64,000 bases of DNA from contig NZ_CP013023.1 in NCBI RefSeq assembly GCF_001421015.2, positions 1,168,001 to 1,232,000 of the forward strand, read 5' to 3'. The notes beneath the pieces are model-generated. The model saw only the letters and a list, made by a program, of their open reading frames with translations, had not been told where the DNA came from and ran no database searches. Shown here piece after piece: positions 25,723 to 34,141 of this stretch. Source of the stretch: Paenibacillus bovis (GTDB lineage Bacteria > Bacillota > Bacilli > Paenibacillales > Paenibacillaceae). The position numbers and the translations under genes are program-made. Each line of letters starts with the position of its first letter. Positions within the stretch are counted from its first letter, which is position 1.

Positions 25723-25870
25723 ACTAAAACGACGCAAAGCCTATCCAATACACTCAGATTCACTCCATAAATGAATTCAGCTTTTCATGAAATAAGCGAT
25801 AGTAATCCTACTTTATTCTGAGGCTGGTATGGTGATCTGCATTTATCTTCAGAGCAAAGGGGGAACATTC

Positions 25871-26584
25871 ATGAACCATCGGCGGTTTTTGACGATACTT
25901 GCCGCTTTTGTACTGCTGGAAACGACAGGATGCACGTTCAGTCCGGCCCCATCTCCGGATGATTCGTCTTCACCAGCCCACTCGTCAGCTGCGCCACTGG
26001 TTCAGGAAGGTCCGATCCGTCTGTATGCAACTCAGAACAGCGATGGGGTCTATCATCATATAACCGTTGAAAATGAAAAAACCGGTATCAGCCGGGATTA
26101 TGATTGGCAGACAGTCAGCAGTCCCGGTTATGAACCGCTGGTCTATCAGACCGATCTCAATGAAGATGGCGAAGCGGAAGCGGTAGTTGTAACGACCCGG
26201 GGTTACGGCACAGGCATGTATATTACCGAGCCACATATTGTAGACTGGAACAGTACCCGTGAGCTGGAAGTACAGGACCCGCTGGACTATACGCGCGATC
26301 AGGTATCCTTTTCTATTTTGCATCAGGACGGCAGACAGATCATACAGGCTCGCGTGCCCGGACAATCACCTGTAGCTCTGCCGGTCAATACAGCCCATTC
26401 ATCGGAGCTGCCGCAGTTTGGTTCGGTGATCCGCTATTATGTGGATGATCATAACAAGCTGAATGCCGAAGTGGCGGCCCAAATGTCGGATGGTGTGGCA
26501 GTCGGTACAGTTATTCTGCAGTACGGCTGGCAGACAGGTGCGCTGCGGGTTGAGGGTATCACGCTGGACCCGGTAGCTTCCTGA
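25871..26584 (+). CDS. putative lipoprotein of unknown function
   Basis: 237 residues from the ATG at 25871, preceded by AAAGGGGG. A short signal ends in L-L-E-T-T-G-C, so the Cys near 20 is probably lipidated. A Ser/Pro-rich linker follows. The core has a D-L-N-E-D-G-E-A-E-A-V-V segment, a D-x-N-x-D-G-x-x-E pattern seen in calcium-binding FG-GAP or VCBS-like blades, then V-V-T-T-R-G-Y-G-T-G-M-Y. One such blade is not enough to name a fold. No enzyme motif is seen. It is probably anchored outside the membrane; it has its own leader and a strong terminator. Confidence 0.7.
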   Translation: MNHRRFLTILAAFVLLETTGCTFSPAPSPDDSSSPAHSSAAPLVQEGPIRLYATQNSDGVYHHITVENEKTGISRDYDWQTVSSPGYEPLVYQTDLNEDGEAEAVVVTTRGYGTGMYITEPHIVDWNSTRELEVQDPLDYTRDQVSFSILHQDGRQIIQARVPGQSPVALPVNTAHSSELPQFGSVIRYYVDDHNKLNAEVAAQMSDGVAVGTVILQYGWQTGALRVEGITLDPVAS

Positions 26585-26596
26585 CAAGAAAGAATG

Positions 26597-26652
26597 AAAA
26601 ACACAAAAAACTGCCGCTGATCGTATTCAGCAGGCAGTTTTTTTGTGTTTTT
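26597..26652. terminator. long bidirectional terminator between convergent genes
   Basis: AAAAACACAAAAAACTGCC pairs with GGCAGTTTTTTTGTGTTTTT; the inner GCTGA/TCAGC also pair. It can stop transcripts from both sides (lipoprotein gene and helicase gene). Confidence 0.93.
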
Positions 26653-26696
26653 ATCCATAGTGGTTTGGTCGGCTTGATATACCGGATCAGTCGATT

Positions 26697-28775
26697 TTAC
26701 TGAAAAGCTTCCAGCAAAAAACGTGAAGGCGGTACCGTTTTGCCATGATGCATCACCGGTGAAGAAATATACAGCTCGTGCTTGGCACGGGTAACGGCTA
26801 CATAAGCGATTCGCCGTTCTTCCTCCAGAGCAGCCTGCATCAGCTTGCCCTCGGGATCGGGGCCAGTGAATCCCTGTCCGGCTTTGACATCCTCGGGAGC
26901 TTCTTCCTGCAAGGCTGCTTTGTGCGGCAAAATGCCTTCCGAGGCGCCCAGCAGATAGACACAGGGGAACTCCAGACCTTTGGCCCGGTGCACAGTCATC
27001 AGATGTACACCTTCTGGCGCTTCCTGCTTCATCAGCTCAAGCATTTGTTCCCGCTTGGCGGACAGTTCATCGGCAAATTTGACCATTTCTTCCACAGTGC
27101 CGAATTTGCCTGCTGCACTTTCCAGCTCGTCGAGTGTCTCGCGAATATTGTCCTTGTGCCGGGTAGCCGGGCCACTAAAGTCGGCGCTGGCGAACTTGTC
27201 ATAAAAGACGCGGCGGATCTCGCGAATCGCATACAGCGGCTTCATTTCTTTGATCTTTTTCAGAAACACGATCCGGTCCTTGACCTGCTGGCGCTGGAAC
27301 GATTGCAGCCGCTCCCAGTGGAAAAGGTGGATCAGTGGATATTTTTTGGCCTGCTTTTGCTCCTGGCTCATAATATGCTCCATACCGGCATCCCGTGAGA
27401 TATAAAGCGGCCCAATCACGCCGGGCAGAGCATCCATCCGTCGTGAGTTTACGGACAGCCGTAGATGATCCATAACCGGCCGAATCAGCGCATGGTCGTA
27501 GAATACCGGCGCTTCCCCGTACTGGATAAATGGAATATCCTCCATCAGCAGTCGTTCGGCGATCGCCCGTGTGCCACTGACCGTTCGGTGCAAAATAGCC
27601 ACATCGCCGAGTGAACGACCTTCGTTCTGCTGGATTTTGAGCCTTTTCACAATTTCGTCGGCTTCTTCATCAGCATGGGCCGGCCGGATATACAGCGGAC
27701 TCTGGCCGGCAGATGCACCGGCTTGCAGCGTTTTGTCATGTCGGGCTTCATTATGGGCAATCAGCTTGACGCCGAGGCCCAGAATCTGCGGATGGCTGCG
27801 GTAGTTAATATCCAGTGCGATAATGCGCGTGCCGGGATATTCTTTGGGGAAATCGAGAATATATTCCTGTTTGGCTCCATTAAAGGAATAAATGGTTTGG
27901 TCATCATCACCGACTACCATCAGATTGCGGTGATTCGCGGCGAGGCGGCGAACCATCTCATATTGCAGACGATTCGTATCCTGAAATTCATCCACCATAA
28001 TATAGCGGAACCGCTCCTGCAGCATTACCAGCAGATCCGGGTCTTTGAGCAGCTGCTCGGTACGCAGCAGAATATCATCAAAATCAATTTTGCGATGCTC
28101 CTGTTTCCATTCCTCATAGCGGCACAATAGTGCACAGCGATCCCGTTCTTCCGGCGTATCCTTTGGCAGATCATCTGCCGAACCGCCTTCCAGCTTGATT
28201 GCGGACAAGGTAGCGAGCAACGTCTCCGGCGGCGTGATGCTGGTGGAGCCAATCTCCCGGCGCAGACGCTGAAGAACCGCATGCTGGGCACGGGCATCCC
28301 CGAAAATATCTTCCTTGAGATTACCGTAACGGCGCAGCAGAAGCAGGCCAAACGCATGAAAAGTACGCGCTTCAACAGCACGCGCAGTTCTGGCACTGAC
28401 ACCTGGCAGCGCAGCGATCCGTGATTTCATCTCGGCAGCAGCCTTGGTCGTAAAGGTAACCAGCAGAATATGCTGCGGATCGACTTTGCGTACAGATAAC
28501 AGGTAACCGGCGCGTGCTGTGAGGACAGTCGTTTTGCCGCATCCTGCACCAGCCAGTGTGAGCAGCGGGCCTTCGCCATGACGAACGGCTTCTATCTGCG
28601 GCGCATTCAGCAGAATGCCCTGCTGTTCCAACGCACGGAAAAAGGCTGCGTCCTCCGCATAATCGGGAACCAGGGTAATACTTGTATCAGCAGGAGCCGG
28701 TTTGGCGGCCGGCAGCGGGGTATGAACAGGGATACCTTGAGGTCGGAGAGCTTGTTTGGTCATCGTGTCTTTCAA
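26697..28775 (-). CDS. UvrD/PcrA-like ATP-dependent DNA helicase
   Basis: 692 residues. Superfamily 1A motifs are in order: Walker A L-A-G-A-G-C-G-K-T-T near residues 75-84, L-L-V-T-F-T-T-K-A-A-A-E-M, motif II V-D-E-F-Q-D-T-N, motif III V-V-G-D-D-D-Q-T-I-Y, motif V V-H-L-M-T-V-H-R-A-K-G-L-E-F and motif VI V-A-V-T-R-A-K. It unwinds DNA 3' to 5' with roles in repair or replication-fork clearance. It is shorter than PcrA (about 740) and is probably a paralogue of the housekeeping copy. The start appears to be TTG at 28775 after AAGGA; an ATG four codons later is the alternative. Confidence 0.9.
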   Translation of the reverse strand: MKDTMTKQALRPQGIPVHTPLPAAKPAPADTSITLVPDYAEDAAFFRALEQQGILLNAPQIEAVRHGEGPLLTLAGAGCGKTTVLTARAGYLLSVRKVDPQHILLVTFTTKAAAEMKSRIAALPGVSARTARAVEARTFHAFGLLLLRRYGNLKEDIFGDARAQHAVLQRLRREIGSTSITPPETLLATLSAIKLEGGSADDLPKDTPEERDRCALLCRYEEWKQEHRKIDFDDILLRTEQLLKDPDLLVMLQERFRYIMVDEFQDTNRLQYEMVRRLAANHRNLMVVGDDDQTIYSFNGAKQEYILDFPKEYPGTRIIALDINYRSHPQILGLGVKLIAHNEARHDKTLQAGASAGQSPLYIRPAHADEEADEIVKRLKIQQNEGRSLGDVAILHRTVSGTRAIAERLLMEDIPFIQYGEAPVFYDHALIRPVMDHLRLSVNSRRMDALPGVIGPLYISRDAGMEHIMSQEQKQAKKYPLIHLFHWERLQSFQRQQVKDRIVFLKKIKEMKPLYAIREIRRVFYDKFASADFSGPATRHKDNIRETLDELESAAGKFGTVEEMVKFADELSAKREQMLELMKQEAPEGVHLMTVHRAKGLEFPCVYLLGASEGILPHKAALQEEAPEDVKAGQGFTGPDPEGKLMQAALEEERRIAYVAVTRAKHELYISSPVMHHGKTVPPSRFLLEAFQ

Positions 28776-29007
28776 CAGGTAATCTTCCTTTCCGGCGTCA
28801 CTTTTTTCAAGTGAGGCAGAAATTTGGTATGATAGGGTTGTATCAACCTATATACGGGTACTGTTATGCATATCCTTCTATTATAATGGATGTATAACCG
28901 ATGAGTAATCCCCAATATGGAACTTCATCAAAAAATGTAATGTAACAGGTACAACCGTTCACTATAGGTGTACAGTGAGATGGTGCAATTAGAGGAGGAG
29001 AACAGTC

Positions 29008-29853
29008 ATGAATTTGTTACAACGGCTGAAAAGCGGTGCCGGAAAAGCGACCGAACGGGCGCAAAATGCAGTGGAAGTAAACCGTATGAACGGCCATATT
29101 GTAGATATTGAACGAGAGATCGGAGTTCATTATCTGCGCATGGGTGAAGTCTTTTACGAAGGGTACCGCGCAGGTGATATGTCTATTGCCGAAGAAGAGA
29201 TGACTGAGTTGTGCAAGGCATGCGATCTTCTTAATGAAGAAATTGAAGAAATCCGTACACGGATAGCGATACTTAGAAATGAACGTGTCTGCGAATGCGG
29301 TACAGTCGTGGCATTGGATGCGAATTTCTGCCCGAATTGCGGACGCAAAATGGAAAAGCTGGAGATGCCTCGTGAAAATCGGGAAGAATTCCAGCGCGAA
29401 CGGGATATCATACGCGACGAACCTATTGTATTCCCGACCGATTCTTCGGTACACGAACCGGAAGAAGAGGAATACGAGCAGGAGGAATTGACAGCGGACG
29501 AAGCCGAACGCCGCCGGGCAGCCCGTCTGCGCGAAGAACGCGAGCGTCAGGAAGAGCTGGATCGTCTTGTTCGTTCCTGGAAGCAGGATCTGGGTATCGA
29601 GCATGAAGAAGAACCGGAAGAAGAAGTGCCTGCTGTCGCTGCCACAGCTGCCCCGGAGCAGCAGCGTACGGTGCAAAGTGAACCACAGACTGTACGTCAG
29701 GAACCTGTGAAAAAGGTAGTAACCGTTACCGAGCCGCTGGAAATGGAATTTGACGACGAAGTGGAGACAGATACTTTTCACTGTCAGTCATGCGGACAGG
29801 TACTGCAAAAAGGCTCCAAATGGTGCCCGCATTGTGGAACAGAGCAGATATAA
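29008..29853 (+). CDS. zinc-ribbon and coiled-coil protein of unknown function
   Basis: 281 residues. The N-terminal 90 residues form an amphipathic helical region. A first zinc ribbon, C-E-C-G-x(11)-C-P-N-C-G, lies near residues 95-115. A long Glu/Arg-rich, probably coiled linker (130-210) follows, and a second ribbon, C-Q-S-C-G-x(9)-C-P-H-C-G, closes the protein near 260-278. No signal peptide or membrane segment is present. Double zinc-ribbon proteins of this kind often bind protein partners, but the partner is unknown. GAGGAGG precedes the ATG and a clear terminator follows, so it is a single-gene unit. Confidence 0.75.
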   Translation: MNLLQRLKSGAGKATERAQNAVEVNRMNGHIVDIEREIGVHYLRMGEVFYEGYRAGDMSIAEEEMTELCKACDLLNEEIEEIRTRIAILRNERVCECGTVVALDANFCPNCGRKMEKLEMPRENREEFQRERDIIRDEPIVFPTDSSVHEPEEEEYEQEELTADEAERRRAARLREERERQEELDRLVRSWKQDLGIEHEEEPEEEVPAVAATAAPEQQRTVQSEPQTVRQEPVKKVVTVTEPLEMEFDDEVETDTFHCQSCGQVLQKGSKWCPHCGTEQI

Positions 29854-29862
29854 TGCAGCAGG

Positions 29863-29898
29863 CAGGCTGATCATCGCATAGTGATCAGCCTGTTGTCT
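29863..29898 (+). terminator. terminator after the zinc-ribbon gene
   Basis: CAGGCTGATCA pairs perfectly with TGATCAGCCTG across 8 bases, followed by TTGTCT. The T-run is weak. Confidence 0.7.
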
Positions 29899-29956
29899 CA
29901 TACATAGACATCACTTGGATCAGACTGCAAGCCAACCGGAGAGGATGGAATGCCTG

Positions 29957-30745
29957 ATGGAACAGTTGCTCAATCATTTGCGTAATCTGGGATTTACCGA
30001 GCTGGAGGCCAAGGTGATTATAGCCCTGGCACAGCAGGGAACACAGTCGGGGTACGAGGTCGCCAAACGAATCGGTGTCTCCCGTTCGAATGTCTATGCT
30101 ACTTTGCAGCGTCTATCGACTCGCGGAGTCGTACAGCTGACACCGGGTGAACCTGCTCGCTACAGCGTGCTCCCTGTCAAAGAGCTTACCCGTATGATTG
30201 CCGGTCAGATCGGTGAATCGCTCTCCTATCTGGAGCAGGCGATGCCCAGTCACAAGGAGGACCCGCCTGCCTTTTACAGCGTAGAAGGAGAGCGCCGGAT
30301 TATGGAGATTCTGAGCCGTGAACTGGAACGGGCAGAGGATGAGATTATCGCAGCAATCTGGCAGCAGGAAGCAGCCTGGTTCCGTCCCCAGTTGGAGCAG
30401 GCCGAGCAGCGCGGTGTGCGGGTGCTCTGGTCTTTTGAAGGGGGAGAAGAAGAAGGTCATCCTGGCATCCGAATGCTGCGTGAAGGAATCAGCGGGCGCA
30501 AATTCTGGCTGGTGATCGACCGCCGATGGTGTATAGTCGGGATGCGTAGCGACACCATGCCTGCCCAGGCAATGGTCACCGAGCATCCACTGATGGCCGA
30601 GCTGCTGCTTCAGCATTTTTCCCAGGAAGTGATCCTGTATGAGATGGAAAATGATCTGGGCGAAGAACTAATCCGTCGTTATGGCACAGGGTATGGTCGT
30701 ATTCTGGAGCGTTATCTGCCGGGTCTGCTGCCGCTGGAGGAGTAA
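29957..30745 (+). CDS. TrmB family transcriptional regulator
   Basis: 262 residues from the ATG at 29957; an in-frame ATG at 29945 is also possible, since the GGAGAGG site sits between the spacing optima. The N-terminus is a winged-helix TrmB domain: L-G-F-T-E-L-E-A-K-V-I-I-A-L, then G-Y-E-V-A-K-R-I-G-V-S-R-S-N-V-Y-A-T-L. The C-terminal part resembles the phospholipase-D-like regulatory half of the family, without catalytic HKD motifs. TrmB proteins usually sense sugars or other small molecules and repress transport genes. No obvious target gene is adjacent, so its regulon is unknown. Confidence 0.85.
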   Translation: MEQLLNHLRNLGFTELEAKVIIALAQQGTQSGYEVAKRIGVSRSNVYATLQRLSTRGVVQLTPGEPARYSVLPVKELTRMIAGQIGESLSYLEQAMPSHKEDPPAFYSVEGERRIMEILSRELERAEDEIIAAIWQQEAAWFRPQLEQAEQRGVRVLWSFEGGEEEGHPGIRMLREGISGRKFWLVIDRRWCIVGMRSDTMPAQAMVTEHPLMAELLLQHFSQEVILYEMENDLGEELIRRYGTGYGRILERYLPGLLPLEE

Positions 30746-30998
30746 ATCGAGGTCTGACAAACCTTCCAAAATGGATAAAGAATTTACTTCTTTTTATCCT
30801 TTCCGGTTGCTTCAAAGTTAAATAATTCATATTCTTTTGAACGAGTTTCTTCTATTATAATAGGGAGCGGATTCACACCCGGCTGTCGATTGTAAACAAG
30901 AAGTAATATACTGCTATTATCTCCGGATCATACGTAGCGGAGACGACGGAATATTTACAATTCCGTAACACACCACGAATGAAAGGATGATAACTATT

Positions 30999-31304
30999 AT
31001 GGAATGTATCGTAAAGTTTGACGTCGTATATCCTCATGAGATCAAATCACTGCGAGGGTTGGTATTTGTAGACCAGGATGCTATGCCGGGAACCGAACAG
31101 TTAATCGGAATGTTTAAGGATATGAGCTATCAGGTGACAGCCGATCCTGCCGATCCGATGCGCTTTTTACCTGCAGGTGCATCGTCTACTTTTGAATATA
31201 TTCGTATTCGGGAGCTCGATACCGGTGAACAAAAGTTTACCGAAGACCGGGACCTCAAGAATTTATTATCCAATCTTCTGCCTAATCAGAACCGGCCGAT
31301 CTAA
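30999..31304 (+). CDS. small hypothetical protein
   Basis: 101 residues from the ATG at 30999, preceded by GAAAGGA at a loose spacing of about 10; ATG 30987 overlaps that site. The product is soluble, with mixed alpha/beta appearance (M-E-C-I-V-K-F-D-V-V-Y-P at the start, F-E-Y-I-R-I-R-E-L later). No motif is recognised and the single Cys is not part of a cluster. It stands alone between the TrmB gene and mscL, ending in a good terminator. Codon use looks like its neighbours, so it is probably a real gene. Confidence 0.65.
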   Translation: MECIVKFDVVYPHEIKSLRGLVFVDQDAMPGTEQLIGMFKDMSYQVTADPADPMRFLPAGASSTFEYIRIRELDTGEQKFTEDRDLKNLLSNLLPNQNRPI

Positions 31305-31365
31305 TCAAGCACTGATTCTGCAGAAGTAGAAAAATAAGCTGCAGGATATAGATCCTGTCCAAAAT

Positions 31366-31408
31366 AAAGCGCCCTGGTTTTCCGGCAACGGAAAAGGGCG
31401 CTTTTTTT
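31366..31408. terminator. terminator between convergent genes
   Basis: AAAGCGCCC and TTTTCCG pair with CGGAAAA and GGGCGCTTT around GCAA, followed by a T-run. It faces both the small hypothetical gene and mscL. Confidence 0.93.
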
Positions 31409-31478
31409 GCGTATTTGTGCAAAGTGTCAAAACGAGTGTATGGTTTAATAGAAACAATGCCTTTTGCAGGATATATAT

Positions 31479-31937
31479 TTACACTTCGGAAGTGCAATGC
31501 GAGCAGCGTGTTGCTTTGAGAGCAATCTCGTTAAGGCAGTATGGACATTCTTTGGTTGTTTTTTCCGGCTCTGGTTTGGCATGCTCTTTGCGTTTGAGCA
31601 TATTGACGCCTTTGACCAGGAAAAAGACACACATCGCAACGATCAGAAAGTCGATAACCGTATTAATGAACTGTCCGTATGCAATAACTGCCGCTCCAGC
31701 CTGCTGTGCTTCGGTTAATGAAGCATATTTTTTGGTGCTACCGGTTAGACTATCCAAATCCCAAAACCGATCGGCAAAGTTCACACCACCAAGCAGCTTG
31801 CCGACAGGCGGCATAATAATATCATTTACCAGGGATGTTACAATTTTACCGAACGCTGCTCCGATAATTACACCTACTGCAAGGTCAATTACATTGCCCC
31901 GCACTGCAAATTCCTTGAATTCCTTAATTAAACCCAT
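31479..31937 (-). CDS. mscL: large-conductance mechanosensitive channel MscL with zinc-ribbon tail
   Basis: 152 residues. The MscL core is clear: N-terminal amphipathic helix [28 protein letters not shown], then the second helix. The pentameric channel opens under membrane tension and releases solutes during hypo-osmotic shock. Instead of the usual short bundle, the C-terminus ends in a four-cysteine zinc ribbon, C-P-Y-C-x(10)-C-S-H-C, making it longer than E. coli MscL (136). AGGAGC precedes the ATG on the minus strand. Confidence 0.95.
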   Translation of the reverse strand: MGLIKEFKEFAVRGNVIDLAVGVIIGAAFGKIVTSLVNDIIMPPVGKLLGGVNFADRFWDLDSLTGSTKKYASLTEAQQAGAAVIAYGQFINTVIDFLIVAMCVFFLVKGVNMLKRKEHAKPEPEKTTKECPYCLNEIALKATRCSHCTSEV

Positions 31938-32462
31938 AGTTCTTAGCTCCTTTTTATCAGAAAATTGGCAAAAAACTCCAAAAAGATAGAAAATGTTGTC
32001 GTTTCTATAAAGATGGAGGATTACTGCTCTCTTTTTGGATAAATCTCATTTTAGCACAGGTTATAAAAAAATCATCCGCTTCCAATCATTTTCACAACAA
32101 TGCTATATATATCAATAAATGAAAACGGATACATGAGTAACACAAAAATAGCTAAACGAATGAATTAACAAAAATTACCTGTGTCAGAATTAAAAAACTG
32201 TTTAAATTACCAGATAAGCCTTTTTTGTTAAGGTACTAGACAAAAAGACCTGTAAACTTTTTGTAACCAATTAAAACCGAGACTAAAGGTGAAAAATCCG
32301 ACAATACCTATTGCTTAATACTCACTACTAAAGGTATAGAAAGTCGAAAATTAAATAAATAAAGTTTTATTTTTATCCTAGCGTTCGACATGATTTTTAG
32401 ATAACCTATTTTATAATTATTCAAAACGAATAAAAGATAAGTGGATTTATAGGAGGGAATTG
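31938..32462. other. A/T-rich gap with promoter of the 126-aa gene
   Basis: No gene is seen in these 525 bases. The right end carries TATAAT (32412-32417) overlapping the palindrome at 32417-32433. A matching -35 box at 17 bases is not evident, so this promoter may need an activator. An interrupted repeat GTCGAA...TTCGAC spans 32343-32389. Confidence 0.45.
32417..32433. promoter_or_regulatory. candidate operator, copy 1 (TTATTC-N5-GAATAA)
   Basis: TTATTCAAAACGAATAA is a 6+6 inverted repeat starting on the last base of a TATAAT box and ending about 30 bases before the start of the 126-aa gene. The same palindrome recurs at 32920-32938 beside the EPS promoter, differing at one spacer base. A shared repressor is the simplest reading. 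Confidence 0.55.
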
Positions 32463-32843
32463 ATGGTGAGAAATCAGCATGTCCTTAATAACAACTGGAT
32501 TGAAAAGAAGCATGAGGTCAAAACATTTTTTCACAAACTTGCTGCAGACCCTACGCTCCAGCCTACACAGACTTCGGACTCGATCGAACCTCTTACCGAT
32601 TTGTTGTCTCTGGCCCAATATCCTTCAAACCACGAAATTACCTACTACCACGGGATTTACGAGGATAAAACATATCGTCCATTACCAGACAATGGCAAAC
32701 AAAGCATCAATGTTGCACTGCTGCTCGACATGATCTTCCAGAACATGGGTATGAAATGCAGCGTAAACGATCTGATGGAACATATAAATAGTGGTGGTAC
32801 GCTGGAAGGATTCATCACAGCACAGGGTAATCAAGCTCTCTGA
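32463..32843 (+). CDS. hypothetical protein at the head of the EPS locus
   Basis: 126 residues from the ATG at 32463, 5 bases after AGGAGGG. Unrecognised. It is soluble with no signal or membrane segment. The middle has Y-Y-H-G-I-Y-E-D-K-T-Y-R-P-L-P and the end is helical (I-N-V-A-L-L-L-D-M-I-F-Q-N-M-G-M). No catalytic pattern is visible. It sits 540 bases ahead of the polysaccharide genes and its promoter carries the same palindrome as the EPS promoter, so it is probably co-regulated and may itself be a small regulator or accessory factor. That role is inference from context only. Confidence 0.65.
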   Translation: MVRNQHVLNNNWIEKKHEVKTFFHKLAADPTLQPTQTSDSIEPLTDLLSLAQYPSNHEITYYHGIYEDKTYRPLPDNGKQSINVALLLDMIFQNMGMKCSVNDLMEHINSGGTLEGFITAQGNQAL

Positions 32844-32880
32844 AAACGAGAAATGTAATCATTTACGCAAGTAGAGGTGG

Positions 32881-32909
32881 TTTACAAAGTTTTCATGAAG
32901 GATTATAAT
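32881..32909 (+). promoter_or_regulatory. SigA-type promoter of the EPS operon
   Basis: TTTACA (32881-32886), exactly 17 bases, TATAAT (32904-32909). It is about 475 bases ahead of the first EPS gene, implying a long untranslated leader. A second, weaker candidate is TTGATC (33058-33063), 18 bases, TATAAA (33082-33087). Confidence 0.7.
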
Positions 32910-32919
32910 GAGCGCATAA

Positions 32920-32938
32920 GTTATTCAAAATGAATAAC
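32920..32938. promoter_or_regulatory. candidate operator, copy 2, at the EPS promoter start site
   Basis: GTTATTCAAAATGAATAAC is a perfect 7+7 palindrome located about 10 bases after the TATAAT box, over the expected transcription start. It matches the copy at 32417-32433. A protein bound here would block initiation or early elongation. Confidence 0.6.
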
Positions 32939-33385
32939 ATTTGGATTGAATATCAAAGCCTGTAAGGCAGTGCCGCCAGCTCGCAGATGCATACGCTGGA
33001 CAGGCTGCCATATCGGCAATAGTGATCATGAGCAGCAGTGTGATGTTGGACTGAAACTTGATCCTGTTGTAACCAATCTGTTATAAAATTAAAAACAAGC
33101 ATGGATGACAAAGTAACTTTTCGGGCTTTACGACAGTCATACTATACAGGACGGCATTCTCTCTTATTCAGCAATGAAGTGATCGCCGTTATTTTCTATT
33201 TTGTAGATGTTACAAATTTGTAATTTCAGAATGACAAAATGTAACCAAGAGGGATACACGTTATTCGAGGGGTACAGAAGAGGCGGCTGTCTTTTCTGAA
33301 AAAGACGAGAAGAAAGGGGAATGCAGGAACTTTACTGGTCACGCCCGATGCACTGCTTAATTTAACAGTAATTGGAGGAACTATA
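32939..33385 (+). other. long EPS operon leader
   Basis: About 450 bases between the promoter and the wzz-like gene with no credible ORF. It contains the perfect 14-base palindrome TTACAAATTTGTAA at 33210-33223. I see no intrinsic terminator in it. The length suggests post-initiation control or a second promoter. Confidence 0.4.
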
Positions 33386-34141
33386 GTGGAGATTAAACAG
33401 TATTTTAATATCATCAAGAAGCGTCTCTGGCTGGTGCTTCTTATCGTCGTGGTGATTACGGCGGGAACTGGGATCTACGGTTTCATGACGAACACGCCGA
33501 TGTACACCGCCACAGCCAAGCTGGTGGTGAACAGCACACCGAGCAATACGAACGGTGAACCGGCCAATCAGCTGGATCTGGGAACGATCAATTCCAATAT
33601 TCAACTGATCAAGACGTATGAGCAGATTATCAAAACACCTGCCATCATGAATAAAGTGGCGCAAGAGAATCCAAAACTCGGATTGACGGCTAATCAGCTG
33701 ATTAACAGCATTAATGTAAATTCAGTGGATGAGACGCAGGTTATGTCGTTGACGGTAACGGATACTTCTTACCAGCGTGCCGCAGAAACAGTAAATGCTG
33801 TAGCTACTGTATTCAAGCGCGAGATTCCGCAGATCATGAAACTTGATAATATTACGGTGCTGGATCAGGCTGACCCATCATCATCCGCACCACCAATTAC
33901 GAAGAGCCCACTGCTGTTCGTACTGATTGCTCTTGTACTATCTGTAGTGATTGGTATTGCAGTTGCCTTCCTGCTGGAGTACATGGATGATTCCATCAAA
34001 ACGGAAGAAGATATCCGTGATGTACTGGGGCTACCGGTACTGGGCGTTATCGCCAAAATCAAAGAGGAAGACATGGAAGCCAAAAATACTATGCCTGCCA
34101 AACCTCTTGTAGGAGGTGGAGAACGTGCCAACCACACTTAA
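33386..34141 (+). CDS. Wzz/YveK-like chain-length modulator of the BY-kinase
   Basis: 251 residues with a GTG start after TTGGAGG. It has the Wzz topology: a membrane helix near 15-36, an extracytoplasmic region with Y-T-A-T-A-K-L-V-V, and a second helix near 175-197 ending in a cytoplasmic tail (M-D-D-S-I-K-T-E-E-D-I). In Gram-positive bacteria such proteins activate the separate cytoplasmic tyrosine kinase and set polymer length. The next gene is that kinase and overlaps by 17 bases, as in B. subtilis epsA-epsB or ywqC-ywqD. Confidence 0.93.
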   Translation: MEIKQYFNIIKKRLWLVLLIVVVITAGTGIYGFMTNTPMYTATAKLVVNSTPSNTNGEPANQLDLGTINSNIQLIKTYEQIIKTPAIMNKVAQENPKLGLTANQLINSINVNSVDETQVMSLTVTDTSYQRAAETVNAVATVFKREIPQIMKLDNITVLDQADPSSSAPPITKSPLLFVLIALVLSVVIGIAVAFLLEYMDDSIKTEEDIRDVLGLPVLGVIAKIKEEDMEAKNTMPAKPLVGGGERANHT

